DNA of 64,000 nucleotides from Nitrososphaerota archaeon (GCA_021325255.1 JAJPHP010000054.1:75769-139768), one strand, 5' to 3'; shown: positions 54,353 to 63,246, numbered from the stretch's first letter. Program-made: numbers and translations. The notes: generated by a model not told the origin, from the letters alone.

Positions 54353-54578
54353 ACTCCGTTTTCATATAGTAAAAAGATGCGAAGTGGGATTTGGAAGCGT
54401 ATTACAAGGCGCCTCGGGCTACCTTGACATCCTCATTTGAGTTTACTAGCTTTAAACGTGCTCAACATAGACGACGAGAAGTACGGTTACGACGCGCTCT
54501 AAATCGTCTGACCTCCGCAAACGGGAACGCCGGGGGACTATGATTCTCAAGCAGCTCTCGACATAAATTGACCGCCCG

Positions 54579-55655
54579 CTAGTAACCGGGCAGCTGGCTA
54601 GGCAGGACCACTGTGTAACCGTTGGCCGCGAGGTACGCCATGTCCTGGTCGAAGTTCGTCGTATTCATGTAGTAGGTCGTGCCGGCGACGTGGTCGTTCA
54701 CCTGGTGTATGTATAGCCCGACCACGAAGGATGATCCGGACGCCAGGCTGACGACGGATTTGAAGTATGAGAACGACTCGGAGTTGGCAGCGTCCAGCTC
54801 GTACCAGTACGTCCTGGGTCCGCCGTAGTTAGTTATTGCGGTGCTGTGGTCCTGCCCGTCGGGGTAGACGTGCGAGAACCCTGACGCATAGGCGTAGTCC
54901 AGCACCGTGGCGTTGCCGTATCCCTCGCCGTCTGGCAGGGCAAGTGAGGGAACGTAGGTTATCCCGTTCTGGGCGAGAGTCTGGCGAGAGTCATAGACCT
55001 CGTACTGGAGGCCCGCACAATTCAGCGCTCCGAGGCTGTGCGGGTGCGTCGTGGTGTGGTCGGAGATCTCGTATCCGTTGCTGTAGAGCCACCACACCTC
55101 CTGCCAGGACATGTAGGTCCACCCGTCGCCCACGCTGTAGTTCATCCCCCCTCTGGTGAGTGCTCCGGTGATTATGAGGAAGACCGCCTTGAACCCATAC
55201 CGCTGCAGCACCGGGAGCGCGTTGACCCACTGAGATTGATAGCCGTCATCGAACCTCAGCATCACGTACTTGCCGGAGGGGTCGAGCGAGTTGAGCTCTG
55301 GCGCGACGTTCCTGGGGCCCGACTGGATGGAGGAGGGCGGTGTGCAGCTATTAGTGGTGATGTGGGGCTGGGGCGAGCCGCTGGGTATCAGCAGTTCCTC
55401 GCCGACATAGATTATGTAGGGCGGTGCGATGTTATTCGCCTGCGCTATGCTCTGCCAGGGGACGCCGAATCTCTGCCCGATCTTGTAGAGATAGTCTCCG
55501 GGCTGGGCAGTGTAGTAGGTTGTTCCCCCGGAGGCGGAGGCGGAGAGTAGGAAAAAATTTGCGGCCAAGGAATAGATGAATGAAAACGAAAGGACGGCGG
55601 CGACCAAGAGAAGTCTTCGTCTTTTGTGTCCAGGGAGAATTTTGGTAATTCTCAA
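54579..55655 (-). CDS. Secreted LysM-polysaccharide deacetylase protein
   Basis: The 358-residue protein has a signal/anchor segment (residues 15-42). A LysM module follows at about 47-92 (YYTAQPGDYLYKIGQRFG, then IAQANNI and YVGEELLIPSG). A NodB-type carbohydrate deacetylase domain comes after it, with metal-binding RFDDGYQSQ (Asp-Asp) and SDHTTTHPHSLG (His-x3-His). LysM binds N-acetylglucosamine polymers such as chitin or peptidoglycan, and NodB domains remove acetyl groups. Both are common in bacteria and rare in archaea. GC content is clearly higher than in the flanks, near 60% by eye. The flanking 54361-54578 and 55656-56424 are gene-free. Confidence 0.85.
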   Translation of the reverse strand: MRITKILPGHKRRRLLLVAAVLSFSFIYSLAANFFLLSASASGGTTYYTAQPGDYLYKIGQRFGVPWQSIAQANNIAPPYIIYVGEELLIPSGSPQPHITTNSCTPPSSIQSGPRNVAPELNSLDPSGKYVMLRFDDGYQSQWVNALPVLQRYGFKAVFLIITGALTRGGMNYSVGDGWTYMSWQEVWWLYSNGYEISDHTTTHPHSLGALNCAGLQYEVYDSRQTLAQNGITYVPSLALPDGEGYGNATVLDYAYASGFSHVYPDGQDHSTAITNYGGPRTYWYELDAANSESFSYFKSVVSLASGSSFVVGLYIHQVNDHVAGTTYYMNTTNFDQDMAYLAANGYTVVLPSQLPGY

Positions 55656-55962
55656 GGCTGCTTGAGCATGCCGGACGGCAATAGAAAAGCCAATAGCTCA
55701 ATGTACTCTAGAGAAAAACCTAGTTTCAGCTCTCGCGGGCAGCGTGAAAAAGAAGTAACAAACGCAGGCCGCCCCATTCTCCCAAAGAAGTGGGTGGCGA
55801 GATATAGGCGCTCAATCCTACCAAATGGTCCAATTCTAACCCTTGTGATGGCGTACTGCCGCCACTCTGGAAACGACTTTCGATCCCACAATAGTTCAAT
55901 TCTAAGTGTTGTAGCCTTCTTCTTGCTACGGTGTTGCGCTTATTCTCGAGCAGTTGTTGATT

Positions 55963-55984
55963 CCTTTTTCATATATGAAAAAGG
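55963..55984. repeat. Perfect 22-base palindrome with central TATATA
   Basis: CCTTTTTCATA and its complement meet at the centre with no spacer. The core CATATATG could be a TATA box readable in both directions, or a dimeric operator. No gene starts within 300 bases on either side. Confidence 0.55.
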
Positions 55985-56220
55985 CCGACTAGAATTTGGA
56001 AATGTAGGACAAGCGCCGCGAGTTAGCACAGCTCTTTCGTTGTGAACCCACGATTTCTAGGGTCATTTGCTACTAGCAGGGACTGGATGTGGCAATGATT
56101 TATCGTTTGTTTTCTCCCACTTTATCCAAACTCCGATTCCTGTATCGTTTGGGTTTAGCATGCTAACGTCGTTATTCAAACGAATCGCCTCTGGCCTAAC
56201 CCTGTTCGGATCATAATTTT

Positions 56221-56240
56221 CTGTTCCGCTAACGGAACAG
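56221..56240. repeat. Perfect hairpin with a four-base loop
   Basis: Arms CTGTTCCG and CGGAACAG (eight pairs) flank CTAA. It has no T-run after it on either strand. Confidence 0.45.
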
Positions 56241-56424
56241 TATCTGCTACAACAGCCGCTGAGACGCCTAGCAGAAATAGCAAAATATCGCGGGTGCCAG
56301 CGCAATTCCCCGACCGTAACCGATTTTTCAGATAACGCAGCAGCCACAACCTTAGTTTCGACAGCCCGGATCCTTCAGAGCCAGACCTCTGGAGACCAAA
56401 GTCCTCGCGGCGCAACTCCTCGCC

Positions 56425-56718
56425 TTGGCGGGTGTCGAATCCTTCGGCAACTATATCGTGAATGCCGACCTGACTTTTTGGATATCGCCGCTGTATGGGA
56501 CAATCGCCAACTTCTTCGGTGGTCTGATCTTCCTACCCCTAGCCTCCGGAACGGTCGACCTTTTCGTCCGGGCGTTCAGGACTGCACCCGTCGAATCGGT
56601 GAAAGGCAAGAGTCACCTGTGGCTGTTCACACTCGTCGCCCTCGCAGGTACGATTTTCATCACACTCGTCTTGTGGATTACCGCGGCAATTGGGGCAATA
56701 GCTCTGGGTTCCCCGTGA
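56425..56718 (+). CDS. Small membrane protein
   Basis: The 97-residue protein has two membrane segments (about 26-43 and 66-90) and a short loop. The open frame continues upstream for about 20 codons in a sequence that still looks protein-like (ETKVLAAQLLALAGVESFGN) but has only CTG available before the stop. TTG 56425 is therefore a default, and the N-terminus may be longer. No family is recognised. Confidence 0.5.
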   Translation: MAGVESFGNYIVNADLTFWISPLYGTIANFFGGLIFLPLASGTVDLFVRAFRTAPVESVKGKSHLWLFTLVALAGTIFITLVLWITAAIGAIALGSP

Positions 56719-56773
56719 GGCCTATCACTAGACTTTCTAATGAGGCACGTTTGTAGCACGGCTCGGCAACTAT

Positions 56774-56792
56774 GTGAAATTTTCTATTTCAC
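56774..56792. terminator. Hairpin between convergent genes
   Basis: Arms GTGAAAT and ATTTCAC (seven pairs) flank TTTCT between the 3' ends of the genes at 56425 and 56906. A possible bidirectional terminator. Confidence 0.35.
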
Positions 56793-56905
56793 ACTGATTT
56801 TCCCCTGGTAGACAACCTGTAAGGGCGGCTCAACCGGCAGCATCCTGAGGCGCGAAGGCATTGCGCTCCCGTGCTCGATATTTTTCCTAGGCTCTAACTT
56901 ATGCC

Positions 56906-57571
56906 TCAAGCGGTTGACGCGTTCATCCGCAGTCGGGGTTGCGGGACGGGGCTAGGTGGCGTGGGACTCTGTGGTGTACTCGGTCCCGCCGGTGTTGTTG
57001 TTGCTGCTGTTTCAGCATTCTCTGTCTTGGAGGATGGTCCCTTCCTGCCAAACGCTGGGAGCAACGCGCCGACGACTCCGCCGAGGACGAGCCCGAAGAT
57101 TATGTTTGCTATGAGCCCTCCGACCAGAAGCATCATTGTCAATTGGCTTGGAGCAGTCAACGATTTCACTGTCAGTGGTACTGCCCTAATGATGAGAGTC
57201 ACCGTGGGCACGAATAACACAGCCCAGGTAACAGCTCCGGCGGCGAACCCCAGGCCTAGTCCCCTTCCTGTGTCACTCGCCCTAAGGGCCGACGATCCGC
57301 TTGCGATTGCGCCGAAAATTGCCCCGATCATCAAACCAGTGAACACAAGGACGCTCCACCCGAGTATCCGGGGATGATCAAGGAGCGATGGGCGTGGAGC
57401 GATTCCCGCCTCCCTTAGCAAATCTTTCGACGCTGTGATGAAGAACGGTGCTCCACCGGCGTGTAGCGTAAATGTGCCTAACAACCCCAGCACAATCGAG
57501 GCGACCAATCCGCCCAGGAGGCCAAAAGCAACGCCTCTTCCGATGGAATAGCGCACCTGTGACTCCAGCAT
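56906..57571 (-). CDS. Polytopic membrane protein with Pro-rich tail
   Basis: The 221-residue protein has about five helices (GVAFGLLGGLVASIVLGLLG, GWSVLVFTGLMIGAIFGAI, GLGFAAGAVTWAVLFVPTV and LVGGLIANIIFGLVLGGVVG are clear). A Thr/Pro/Ser-rich cytoplasmic or outside tail of about 45 residues ends in RMNASTA. Gly-rich helix packing recalls small permease-like proteins, but I recognise no family. ATG 57571 is used instead of the frame start at 57595. Confidence 0.6.
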   Translation of the reverse strand: MLESQVRYSIGRGVAFGLLGGLVASIVLGLLGTFTLHAGGAPFFITASKDLLREAGIAPRPSLLDHPRILGWSVLVFTGLMIGAIFGAIASGSSALRASDTGRGLGLGFAAGAVTWAVLFVPTVTLIIRAVPLTVKSLTAPSQLTMMLLVGGLIANIIFGLVLGGVVGALLPAFGRKGPSSKTENAETAATTTPAGPSTPQSPTPPSPVPQPRLRMNASTA

Positions 57572-57595
57572 TCCCTTCCCTTTCTCACATTTCAC

Positions 57596-57944
57596 AAATC
57601 CATGGCTATGGTAAGTTACCGAATTTAGCGATGGCCCAAAATTCCTCTATTGGATGCCTCCGTACAAATGGTATTCTAGGAGATTCTTCCTTCCGCACGA
57701 GCACAATCGAGGAAATTTCGGCTTATGTCTTCCATTAGATGGGACAAGAATCATCTGTTTCGCATTGGTTAGTGGAAATTTGTCTTGCGGTGAAACTTCA
57801 GTATGCACCGACAGGATAGAATCAAGGCACACGTTGCGAATGGAATGCGGATCGAGCAGATAGGACAAAGTCTCTATTTCAAAGATTCGTCGTCACTTTT
57901 GTCCGACCTCTTGCGAAAGAAGAGAAAAGGAGACAGATGGGCAA
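57596..57944. other. Gene-free stretch
   Basis: About 350 bases. Open frames on both strands overlap and do not look protein-like. Confidence 0.3.
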
Positions 57945-58364
57945 ATGACTGAGGGTGCTGAGAAAATTCCCGAGAATGCCGAGATGACCAGGAGGGAAGA
58001 GCCGACCAGGGCCCCGACCCCGGATAAGTTCGACCGCTCGACACGCGCCCGACCCAGCAGTGCGCATTCAAGAGAAATTGGAGTGGCAAAGTGGAAGGGA
58101 AATGCGAGTGAAAACCCGTACCCATTCACCGAGGAAGAGGCGACTCCCATAACCCCAAGGTCCGAACAGCAGAACATACACCGACAAGAAAGCGGCGGCG
58201 GCAACAGAAGAAGAAGCAGCAGTAACAACAACGACAAACATCAACTCCGAACCGACTCAAGTAGCAAATACGGCACAAGAAAGAAGGAGAAAAAGAAGGA
58301 GGGCAAACGGGAGAGAACCATTCGCGATTACAACAAATACGTCGCCCACGAGGAAAGGAGATGA
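57945..58364 (+). CDS. Possible disordered hydrophilic protein
   Basis: A 139-codon frame is rich in Arg, Lys, Glu, Ser and Asn, with no hydrophobic core. The purine-rich plus strand creates a poly-Leu shadow frame on the other strand. Codon composition does not decide the strand for me. If real, it would be intrinsically disordered, with a basic C-terminus (KKEKKKEGKRERTIRDYNKY). Low confidence. Confidence 0.35.
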   Translation: MTEGAEKIPENAEMTRREEPTRAPTPDKFDRSTRARPSSAHSREIGVAKWKGNASENPYPFTEEEATPITPRSEQQNIHRQESGGGNRRRSSSNNNDKHQLRTDSSSKYGTRKKEKKKEGKRERTIRDYNKYVAHEERR

Positions 58365-58448
58365 CCCGAAGGACTTTTGGTATTTCATTCGCTCTTTGAC
58401 ATTGCTACGAATCTAGGCGGCAGTACCCACCACACGGCCAACAATACG

Positions 58449-58479
58449 ACAAAGACGTTTGCGAACATCGTCTTTGTCA
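58449..58479. repeat. Perfect inverted repeat
   Basis: Ten-base arms GACAAAGACG and CGTCTTTGTC flank 11 bases, downstream of the small minus-strand frame and of the plus-strand frame ending at 58364. It could be a terminator hairpin for either. Confidence 0.5.
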
Positions 58480-58571
58480 TAGATTCGACTATCCGAGAAC
58501 ACATCTGTGTTTAGGAATTTGTTCTACGCCGACTTGGCTCACGCTGCGCCATCCATCCGATAATTTGCTGC

Positions 58572-58727
58572 CTATTCTCTTCGGCTTGCTCGTAGTTCCT
58601 GTTTTCGTCGTCGATTGAGTTCAATAATCATTTCTTTGTATTCTTTTTTCTTTTTCTTATCACCCTGAATGCGAGCTTGGTCGTAGAGCTTCCTCAGCTT
58701 CTGTTCCTCTAACTCGTATTGGCTCAA
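58572..58727 (-). CDS. Small helical protein (51 residues)
   Basis: A TTG start at 58727 opens a frame with LSQYELEEQKLRKLYDQARI and KEMIIELNRRRKQEL. It is a highly charged, continuous helix with heptad-like spacing and no low-complexity cause for the pattern other than Lys/Glu content. It has no obvious promoter. I recognise no family; it could be a small nucleic-acid or coiled-coil protein. Confidence 0.42.
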   Translation of the reverse strand: MSQYELEEQKLRKLYDQARIQGDKKKKKEYKEMIIELNRRRKQELRASRRE

Positions 58728-58867
58728 TTCTCAGCTATCGATTCCACGGATCCGTCCAACTAACAACGCAACCCAATCTCTTGGCGATGCATCTTGCATT
58801 TATCATCATCGTTACATAGCATTGGCTAAGTGATCTGAACAGAAACTCAATTCTTGTTCGTGGAAGA

Positions 58868-59158
58868 GTGGTCACAATTACAGGGGAGACAATCGACAGT
58901 GTTACAAGGGGCCACCTTTTCCATACCAATGTTGGATGCGCAATGAGAAAAAAAAAGTTACTGAAACACTGCGCTTTCTGCAATGCAGTTTTTGAAACAC
59001 ACTCGAATCTGAAAGAGCATCAGACATTGTGTAGATTGAGGCAGAAAATTACTCCGTTCAAAGGAAAGATCGCAAGAGACGAAGAAGGCCGGATTATCCT
59101 TCAGAGTTACGACGCCCATGATCCCAGGCTGGCTCAATATGCGCATTCGCCCGAGTAA
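58868..59158 (+). CDS. C2H2/C2HC zinc-finger small protein
   Basis: The core CAFCNAVFETHSNLKEHQTL is a classical zinc finger (Cys-x2-Cys, hydrophobic spacing, His, then Cys in LC as last ligand). GTG 58868 opens the frame; ATG 58943 (MRKKKLLKHC) is the more likely start and gives about 71 residues. Small single zinc-finger proteins are common in archaea and probably bind DNA or RNA. The acidic C-terminal part has no match. Confidence 0.6.
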   Translation: MVTITGETIDSVTRGHLFHTNVGCAMRKKKLLKHCAFCNAVFETHSNLKEHQTLCRLRQKITPFKGKIARDEEGRIILQSYDAHDPRLAQYAHSPE

Positions 59159-59218
59159 TCAGCCTATTCCCCGATGAGAGTATTCGTGGTGATTCTCTTA
59201 GGCCCCCTGACGCAATGC

Positions 59219-59226
59219 CTTATATG
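59219..59226 (+). promoter_or_regulatory. TATA box for the TRAM gene
   Basis: CTTATATG lies about 45-52 bases before ATG 59271, giving a leader of roughly 25 bases. Confidence 0.45.
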
Positions 59227-59270
59227 CTCGGTCGGAGGCAGGCGACAGATTACAGTAGCGTAAAAGTAGA

Positions 59271-59612
59271 ATGAGTTACGGAAACAGAAGCAGATACAGC
59301 GGCGGAGGAGGAAGTTACGGCGGAAACGACAGATACGGGCGCTCTTCGGCGGATCAGGGTCCGAAGCCCGTCGAAGTGGGGAAGGAATACAACGTAGACG
59401 TAACCGAGGTTTCAAGGCGGGGCGACGGCGTCGCGAAGATTCAGGGATTCGTCGTCTTCGTAAAGGGAGCTCGAGTGGGCGACAAGGTAAAGATCAAGGT
59501 TGAGACGGTGGGCCCGAGGTTTGCGACCGCGACATCGCTGGGGCCGCAGGCCGGGAAAGCGGAAGATGGGAATACGTCTTCGGATGCACCCTTGACCGAA
59601 GAAGTACAGTAG
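59271..59612 (+). CDS. TRAM-domain RNA-binding protein
   Basis: The 113-residue protein has a Gly/Ser/Tyr/Arg-rich N-terminus (about residues 1-35). A complete TRAM domain of about 60 residues follows (VGKEYNVDVTEVSRRGDGVA, then FVVFVKGARVGDKVKIKV). Archaeal stand-alone TRAM proteins act as RNA chaperones, like cold-shock proteins. The N-terminal RGG/YGG-like extension probably adds RNA binding. An acidic tail ends it. Poly-T runs near 59655-59665 could terminate it. Confidence 0.85.
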   Translation: MSYGNRSRYSGGGGSYGGNDRYGRSSADQGPKPVEVGKEYNVDVTEVSRRGDGVAKIQGFVVFVKGARVGDKVKIKVETVGPRFATATSLGPQAGKAEDGNTSSDAPLTEEVQ

Positions 59613-59911
59613 CTAATCCCAAAAAAAGTGACCTTCGAAGCGTAGGGAGAGTCCGCTTTTTTTCTTTAGGACTCTGAACCCTCCTTTTTTGCACTGCAAA
59701 ATTGAAGCTTTAGAGCAGCTTCGCTCATACGCATTTCTTCACCTTCGGACGAGGCAAATGCAAAAACAGATTCAATATGAATTTTCGAAGCCTCGCCACG
59801 AACTAGGTCAACAGCCACTTCGTTGGAATGATGCCATCAATAACTAGGAGTCGTTCTGAGAGGACATACTTGCACAACAAACATATGTTTCAAGAATGAT
59901 TAGGGCAGCCT

Positions 59912-60208
59912 CTACGTCTTTGCGAGCCCTCTTTCCGTCATAAGCGAAGTGTTGTTCATGCCGCACCTCTCGCACTTGCGCCTGATGTAGAGGCCGGAGC
60001 TGGTCATGTCCACATGCACCACCTTCCACGAGTGACTGGCGAGCATCCGCTCCGCGCTCGGGTGGTCACTCACGGCAGAGAGCCTAATGCATACTTGCTT
60101 GTCTCCCTGCCCTTGATCGTCGAATTTCCGATCTCTATCCCCGCCCGACACCATTCGCCACACACCGCCATGTAGCAAATATCTCAGAGAGTACGGAGGC
60201 TCTGCCAA
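59912..60208 (-). CDS. Possible small CxxC protein
   Basis: A 98-codon frame has a plausible alpha/beta middle (QVCIRLSAVSDHPSAERMLA, then WKVVHVDMTSSGLYIRRKCE) and CERCG near the C-terminus. There is no second metal pair. It overlaps a shorter shadow frame on the same strand. The start is ATG 60208. No family is recognised. Confidence 0.35.
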   Translation of the reverse strand: MAEPPYSLRYLLHGGVWRMVSGGDRDRKFDDQGQGDKQVCIRLSAVSDHPSAERMLASHSWKVVHVDMTSSGLYIRRKCERCGMNNTSLMTERGLAKT

Positions 60209-60319
60209 ATTAACAGCAGCGTATAGTTAGTAAAGACGCAGAATCGAAAACAACCAAGCAGAGCCCGCTGACTTGAATGAATTTATAGCTCCAGAAAAAA
60301 CCTGGTCGCCCTTTGCTAT

Positions 60320-60330
60320 GCATATATAGG
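60320..60330 (+). promoter_or_regulatory. TATA box for the coiled-coil protein gene
   Basis: GCATATATAGG is centred about 23 bases before GTG 60348, so the transcript would be leaderless. It is among the clearest TATA boxes in the window. Confidence 0.55.
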
Positions 60331-60347
60331 CCGCTTCATCGGCTCAC

Positions 60348-60701
60348 GTGACAAGAGCTTTGACTACCCACTCTGAGCTGCGTGCTGATTTTAACTATCA
60401 AAAGAAACTAGAGTCACTGACTGACCTAGAACTCATGAATGAAGAGCAAGAGAAATTCTTTGAACTGTTCTTCTTCCTAGTTCAGTTCGGGTCGGTCACG
60501 AAAGACCTGGAAGAGTTCCCAAAGCGATTGGCAGAAGTTGATTCCACGCTCTCCGTATTAAGGGGCAAGATCAACGCTGTCAAGTCCGAGGTTGCGAGAA
60601 GAGATTTAGTGCTCGTCGAACTTCGCGAGAAAAGAAGTCGGCGGAAGAATCCCGCTCCCATCGATGTAGTTTCATCGGAAACCGTAGCGAACGGCGCCTA
60701 A
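60348..60701 (+). CDS. Small helical coiled-coil protein
   Basis: The 117-residue protein is almost all helical, with LTDLELMNEEQEKFFELFFF, then LEEFPKRLAEVDSTLSVLRG and KINAVKSEVARRDLVLVELR. Heptad spacing fits a coiled coil. A short Pro-rich tail follows. GTG 60348 matches the leaderless promoter. The response regulator starts 12 bases downstream on the same strand, so they probably form one operon. No family is recognised. Confidence 0.65.
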   Translation: MTRALTTHSELRADFNYQKKLESLTDLELMNEEQEKFFELFFFLVQFGSVTKDLEEFPKRLAEVDSTLSVLRGKINAVKSEVARRDLVLVELREKRSRRKNPAPIDVVSSETVANGA

Positions 60702-60713
60702 TTCGCAGTAGCT

Positions 60714-61241
60714 TTGGATCTGCAAACTCCTATGTTTTACACCATAATGGATAATCTTTTGCTTGCAGACAGTGAAAACTGGAACTTTCTTTCATCGCAG
60801 GCTGATGGGAAGGGTGGTACGTCATTTGACTCGTCGAGCGGGCCGAAAGAGAACATCGGCAGATCGAAGGACGCAAAGATAGTTATCGTGGACGACGATC
60901 CAATGATAAAGAGGCTCTTTACGGTCGCCCTGAAGAGAGCAGGGTTCAACGTCGTCAACTCTTTAGACGACGGGAAGGAGCTCATCGAATTTATCTCTGA
61001 CTTGAAGCCAGAGGAGGAATTGAAGCGCCCGGACGTCGTTCTCTTGGATTGGACGATGCCAAACCTCGACGGGCTCGAGACAGCAAAGACGCTCAGGGCA
61101 GGTTTTCCAACATTAAAGATCGTAATGGTCTCCGCGTACGCGCTTCCGAATGAAGCGAAGGGGTACTTCGACGCTCACTTGAGGAAGCCCGTATCACTTG
61201 ATGATTTACTCACCACCGTTTCAAGGGTAATCGGTAGCTGA
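60714..61241 (+). CDS. Response regulator with receiver domain
   Basis: The first 50 residues are polar and Ser/Gly-rich. The receiver domain follows with VIVDDDPMIKRLFTVALKRA, the phospho-acceptor Asp in VVLLDWTMPNLDG, Ser in MVSAYAL and Lys in LRKPVSL. There is no output domain, so it acts through protein contact. TTG 60714 is the frame start; ATG 60732 and 60747 are alternatives. It is probably cotranscribed with the coiled-coil gene, which is a candidate partner. No kinase gene is in the window. Confidence 0.8.
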   Translation: MDLQTPMFYTIMDNLLLADSENWNFLSSQADGKGGTSFDSSSGPKENIGRSKDAKIVIVDDDPMIKRLFTVALKRAGFNVVNSLDDGKELIEFISDLKPEEELKRPDVVLLDWTMPNLDGLETAKTLRAGFPTLKIVMVSAYALPNEAKGYFDAHLRKPVSLDDLLTTVSRVIGS

Positions 61242-61951
61242 ACCGTCCTTTTGTGAGACGGAAGACCCACGGTTTGAGCCAATTGCACGTCTGAGGGTTA
61301 TGGTCGGGGTCGCCGTGGTCAGACTTCGCCGCGAGGAGATGACGCAATCTGCGACTGCTGCGGATGATAGGGGGTCGATTGATTAAGCTCGGTCTTTTTC
61401 CCAGAGATGGAAGAATCTCTCGGTCTGTCAGTTTTGCCTGTGCCTCTGAAGGAACGCGGCAAAGGAATTTACAGTTTCCTGCATTCGATTCAGTATTGGG
61501 AGCATGCTCTCTCCACCCTGCTGCATCGTAACAACATTACTGCGCAATTGCTTTGCAAACATGCAGAGGACTGACTCCAGGACAGGACTTCGCGACTCGA
61601 TAGTCTATCGGTCGGTCACCCGCTCAGTCCCCTTGCTCCGAAAAACCTGAACGCGTGAGAGTAGGGGCCGTAAAAGGCGTTTATAGTTAAAGTGGCTTCG
61701 CCGCATGTGGATGGCAACAGGCATTCTCCCTACAATGCTTCCAATTAAGGTTCCACAAGATTGCGACGATGGAGGACCTCGAGACACTTCTAAAGTCGCA
61801 CGACTTGGAACTGCAGAAGAGTCGGTCATTTGGGTTGACGAGGTGCAGGTGACGATGCGGTGCAAGCGATTCAAGATGAACAGAATCCTGACGATGGCCA
61901 CCCAGCTTCCGGACAAGGCATGATAAGAAGCAGCGGCGCAAATTCACACAC
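61242..61951. other. Gene-poor stretch
   Basis: A TATA-like TTTATAGTT (about 61680) precedes a 72-codon plus-strand frame at 61705-61923 that overlaps two minus-strand frames. None is clearly real. No repeat or RNA is seen. Confidence 0.35.
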
Positions 61952-62518
61952 TCACGAGCTGACCGCTTTTCTCATTTTCTCGAGCACGCTCGCGCTGTCC
62001 ACAACGTGCAGGGCCAACACTTCAATATGCTTCTTCAGTTGCTCCCTGTCCAAGTCTTCTTGGTAGGAATCGACCCGATGCTTGAAGAGCTCGAGTTCGA
62101 GTAGGAGGATCTGATGGACCTCCATTGCTCTGTGAATTAGGTCGCCGATGCGCCGGAGTCTACTCTCTTCATCATCGTCCCTCCCGCTGTTGCTGTTACT
62201 AGGATCTGCGCTTGGCAACGATTGGAGAAATCGGAGACTCGGAAATTCGTCGGAATAGTTAAGCCAAGTGCATAACTTTTGCAAACTGCGGGTCAAAATT
62301 TGCAATCTGAAATCCGCATTCGAGTCACAAGGACCGGGTGAAAAGTGCCGACGGTGACAACTACTTGAGAGCCAGTCCTCCCTACGAGGGGTAGGACTGA
62401 GCCCCACAAAAGACCGCGCACTCTCTTCCTGCGAGGATAGCAGCAGGCCCGAGTCGTTTGCTCCACGGCAGTTGTTGCGATGAAGGGATCCCCTTGGCAG
62501 CCACATCTCGCGCATCAC
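61952..62518 (-). CDS. Possible helical protein, start uncertain
   Basis: The C-terminal 75 residues (ESRLRRIGDLIHRAMEVHQI, then LLLELELFKHRVDSYQEDL and LALHVVDSASVLEKMRKAVS) form convincing amphipathic helices. The N-terminal half is Arg/Ser/Cys-rich and looks non-coding, so the real start is likely one of several TTG codons near 62280-62310 or 62220. No family is recognised. Confidence 0.42.
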   Translation of the reverse strand: MMREMWLPRGSLHRNNCRGANDSGLLLSSQEESARSFVGLSPTPRREDWLSSSCHRRHFSPGPCDSNADFRLQILTRSLQKLCTWLNYSDEFPSLRFLQSLPSADPSNSNSGRDDDEESRLRRIGDLIHRAMEVHQILLLELELFKHRVDSYQEDLDREQLKKHIEVLALHVVDSASVLEKMRKAVSS

Positions 62519-62996
62519 CGTGGCATAGCACTACCCTCGCTTTTTACTTCGGCAGGCGGAGGGCAGCTTTGTTTCATGAGCAAAGGGGAACCGCTCAAGT
62601 CTTCGGATTGATTTTTCCCCCGAGTCGTTCAGGGATCTCCCCTGACACCATTCGCCGCCCTGTGATTCGCTACCAGAGTCGCCCGCCGAGGATTGGATGC
62701 AGTCTAGTGCGCCGATAAAAAGGGTGTCGAACCACTTTAAGCTAGGCATAATTTAGAGGAAATGTGTACACCTAGTTTCCGAAACTCGGTGAAAAAAATT
62801 AGCGGAGGTCGAACAGCCGCTTCAATTTCGAACAGTCTCTTGGACAACCGAAGGCACTCGATATTCGAACAAGCGGAGACTGCAAAGATAACCTGCGACG
62901 CAGCGCACATGATTCATAGAGGATGCTATTTTGTGGCGGCTATAGTGTCGTGTTTCACATTGACATGGTATCATCATGAGAAGGTACAGATTTTGC
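62519..62996. other. Gene-poor stretch
   Basis: A TATA-like GCATAATTTAG (about 62745) lies only 12 bases before ATG 62762, whose 93-codon frame is not convincing. I see no other feature. Confidence 0.3.
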
Positions 62997-63212
62997 ATGG
63001 AAGCCTCTTTGGATCAGCTTCCATTGTGGGCCCTGCAAGTTGACCTTGCCTTCGCGAAAAATACCCTCGCCCGTGCAACTAAACGAATCGAGGAAGGGAA
63101 ACCTGCCTACAGGCGGCTAGCAGATTATGAACGAGTGCTGAAGGGCAGGATAGCGGAAATCCAGCGAGAGATTGACCGACGGGAGAGCTTGAGTTTTTCG
63201 TTTCCATTCTGA
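62997..63212 (+). CDS. Small helical protein
   Basis: A 71-residue protein from ATG 62997. QVDLAFAKNTLARATKRIEE, LADYERVLKGRIAEIQREID and a helical start are all amphipathic. The frame opens at 62976. It is similar in style to the other small helical proteins here but not obviously homologous. Confidence 0.45.
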   Translation: MEASLDQLPLWALQVDLAFAKNTLARATKRIEEGKPAYRRLADYERVLKGRIAEIQREIDRRESLSFSFPF

Positions 63213-63246
63213 CGAGTGTACAATGTTGTTTTACGGCATCTCTATG

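Larger units (their letters stand above)
55656..56424. other. Gene-free region with palindromes
   Basis: Open frames here overlap on both strands without protein-like features. It contains a perfect 22-base palindrome (55963-55984) and a perfect hairpin (56221-56240). Confidence 0.5.

Noticed and set aside
55626..56045. 139-codon plus-strand frame near the palindrome
   Set aside because: Composition is not protein-like, and it overlaps a minus-strand frame of equal quality and the start of the LysM gene.
57893..58237. 114-codon minus-strand frame beginning with poly-Leu
   Set aside because: The Leu run mirrors a purine-rich repeat on the plus strand; the remainder has no membrane-protein or family character.
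61605..61947. Competing frames on both strands at 61.6-61.9 kb
   Set aside because: Three frames overlap with similar length, and none has motif, promoter spacing or coding character good enough to choose.
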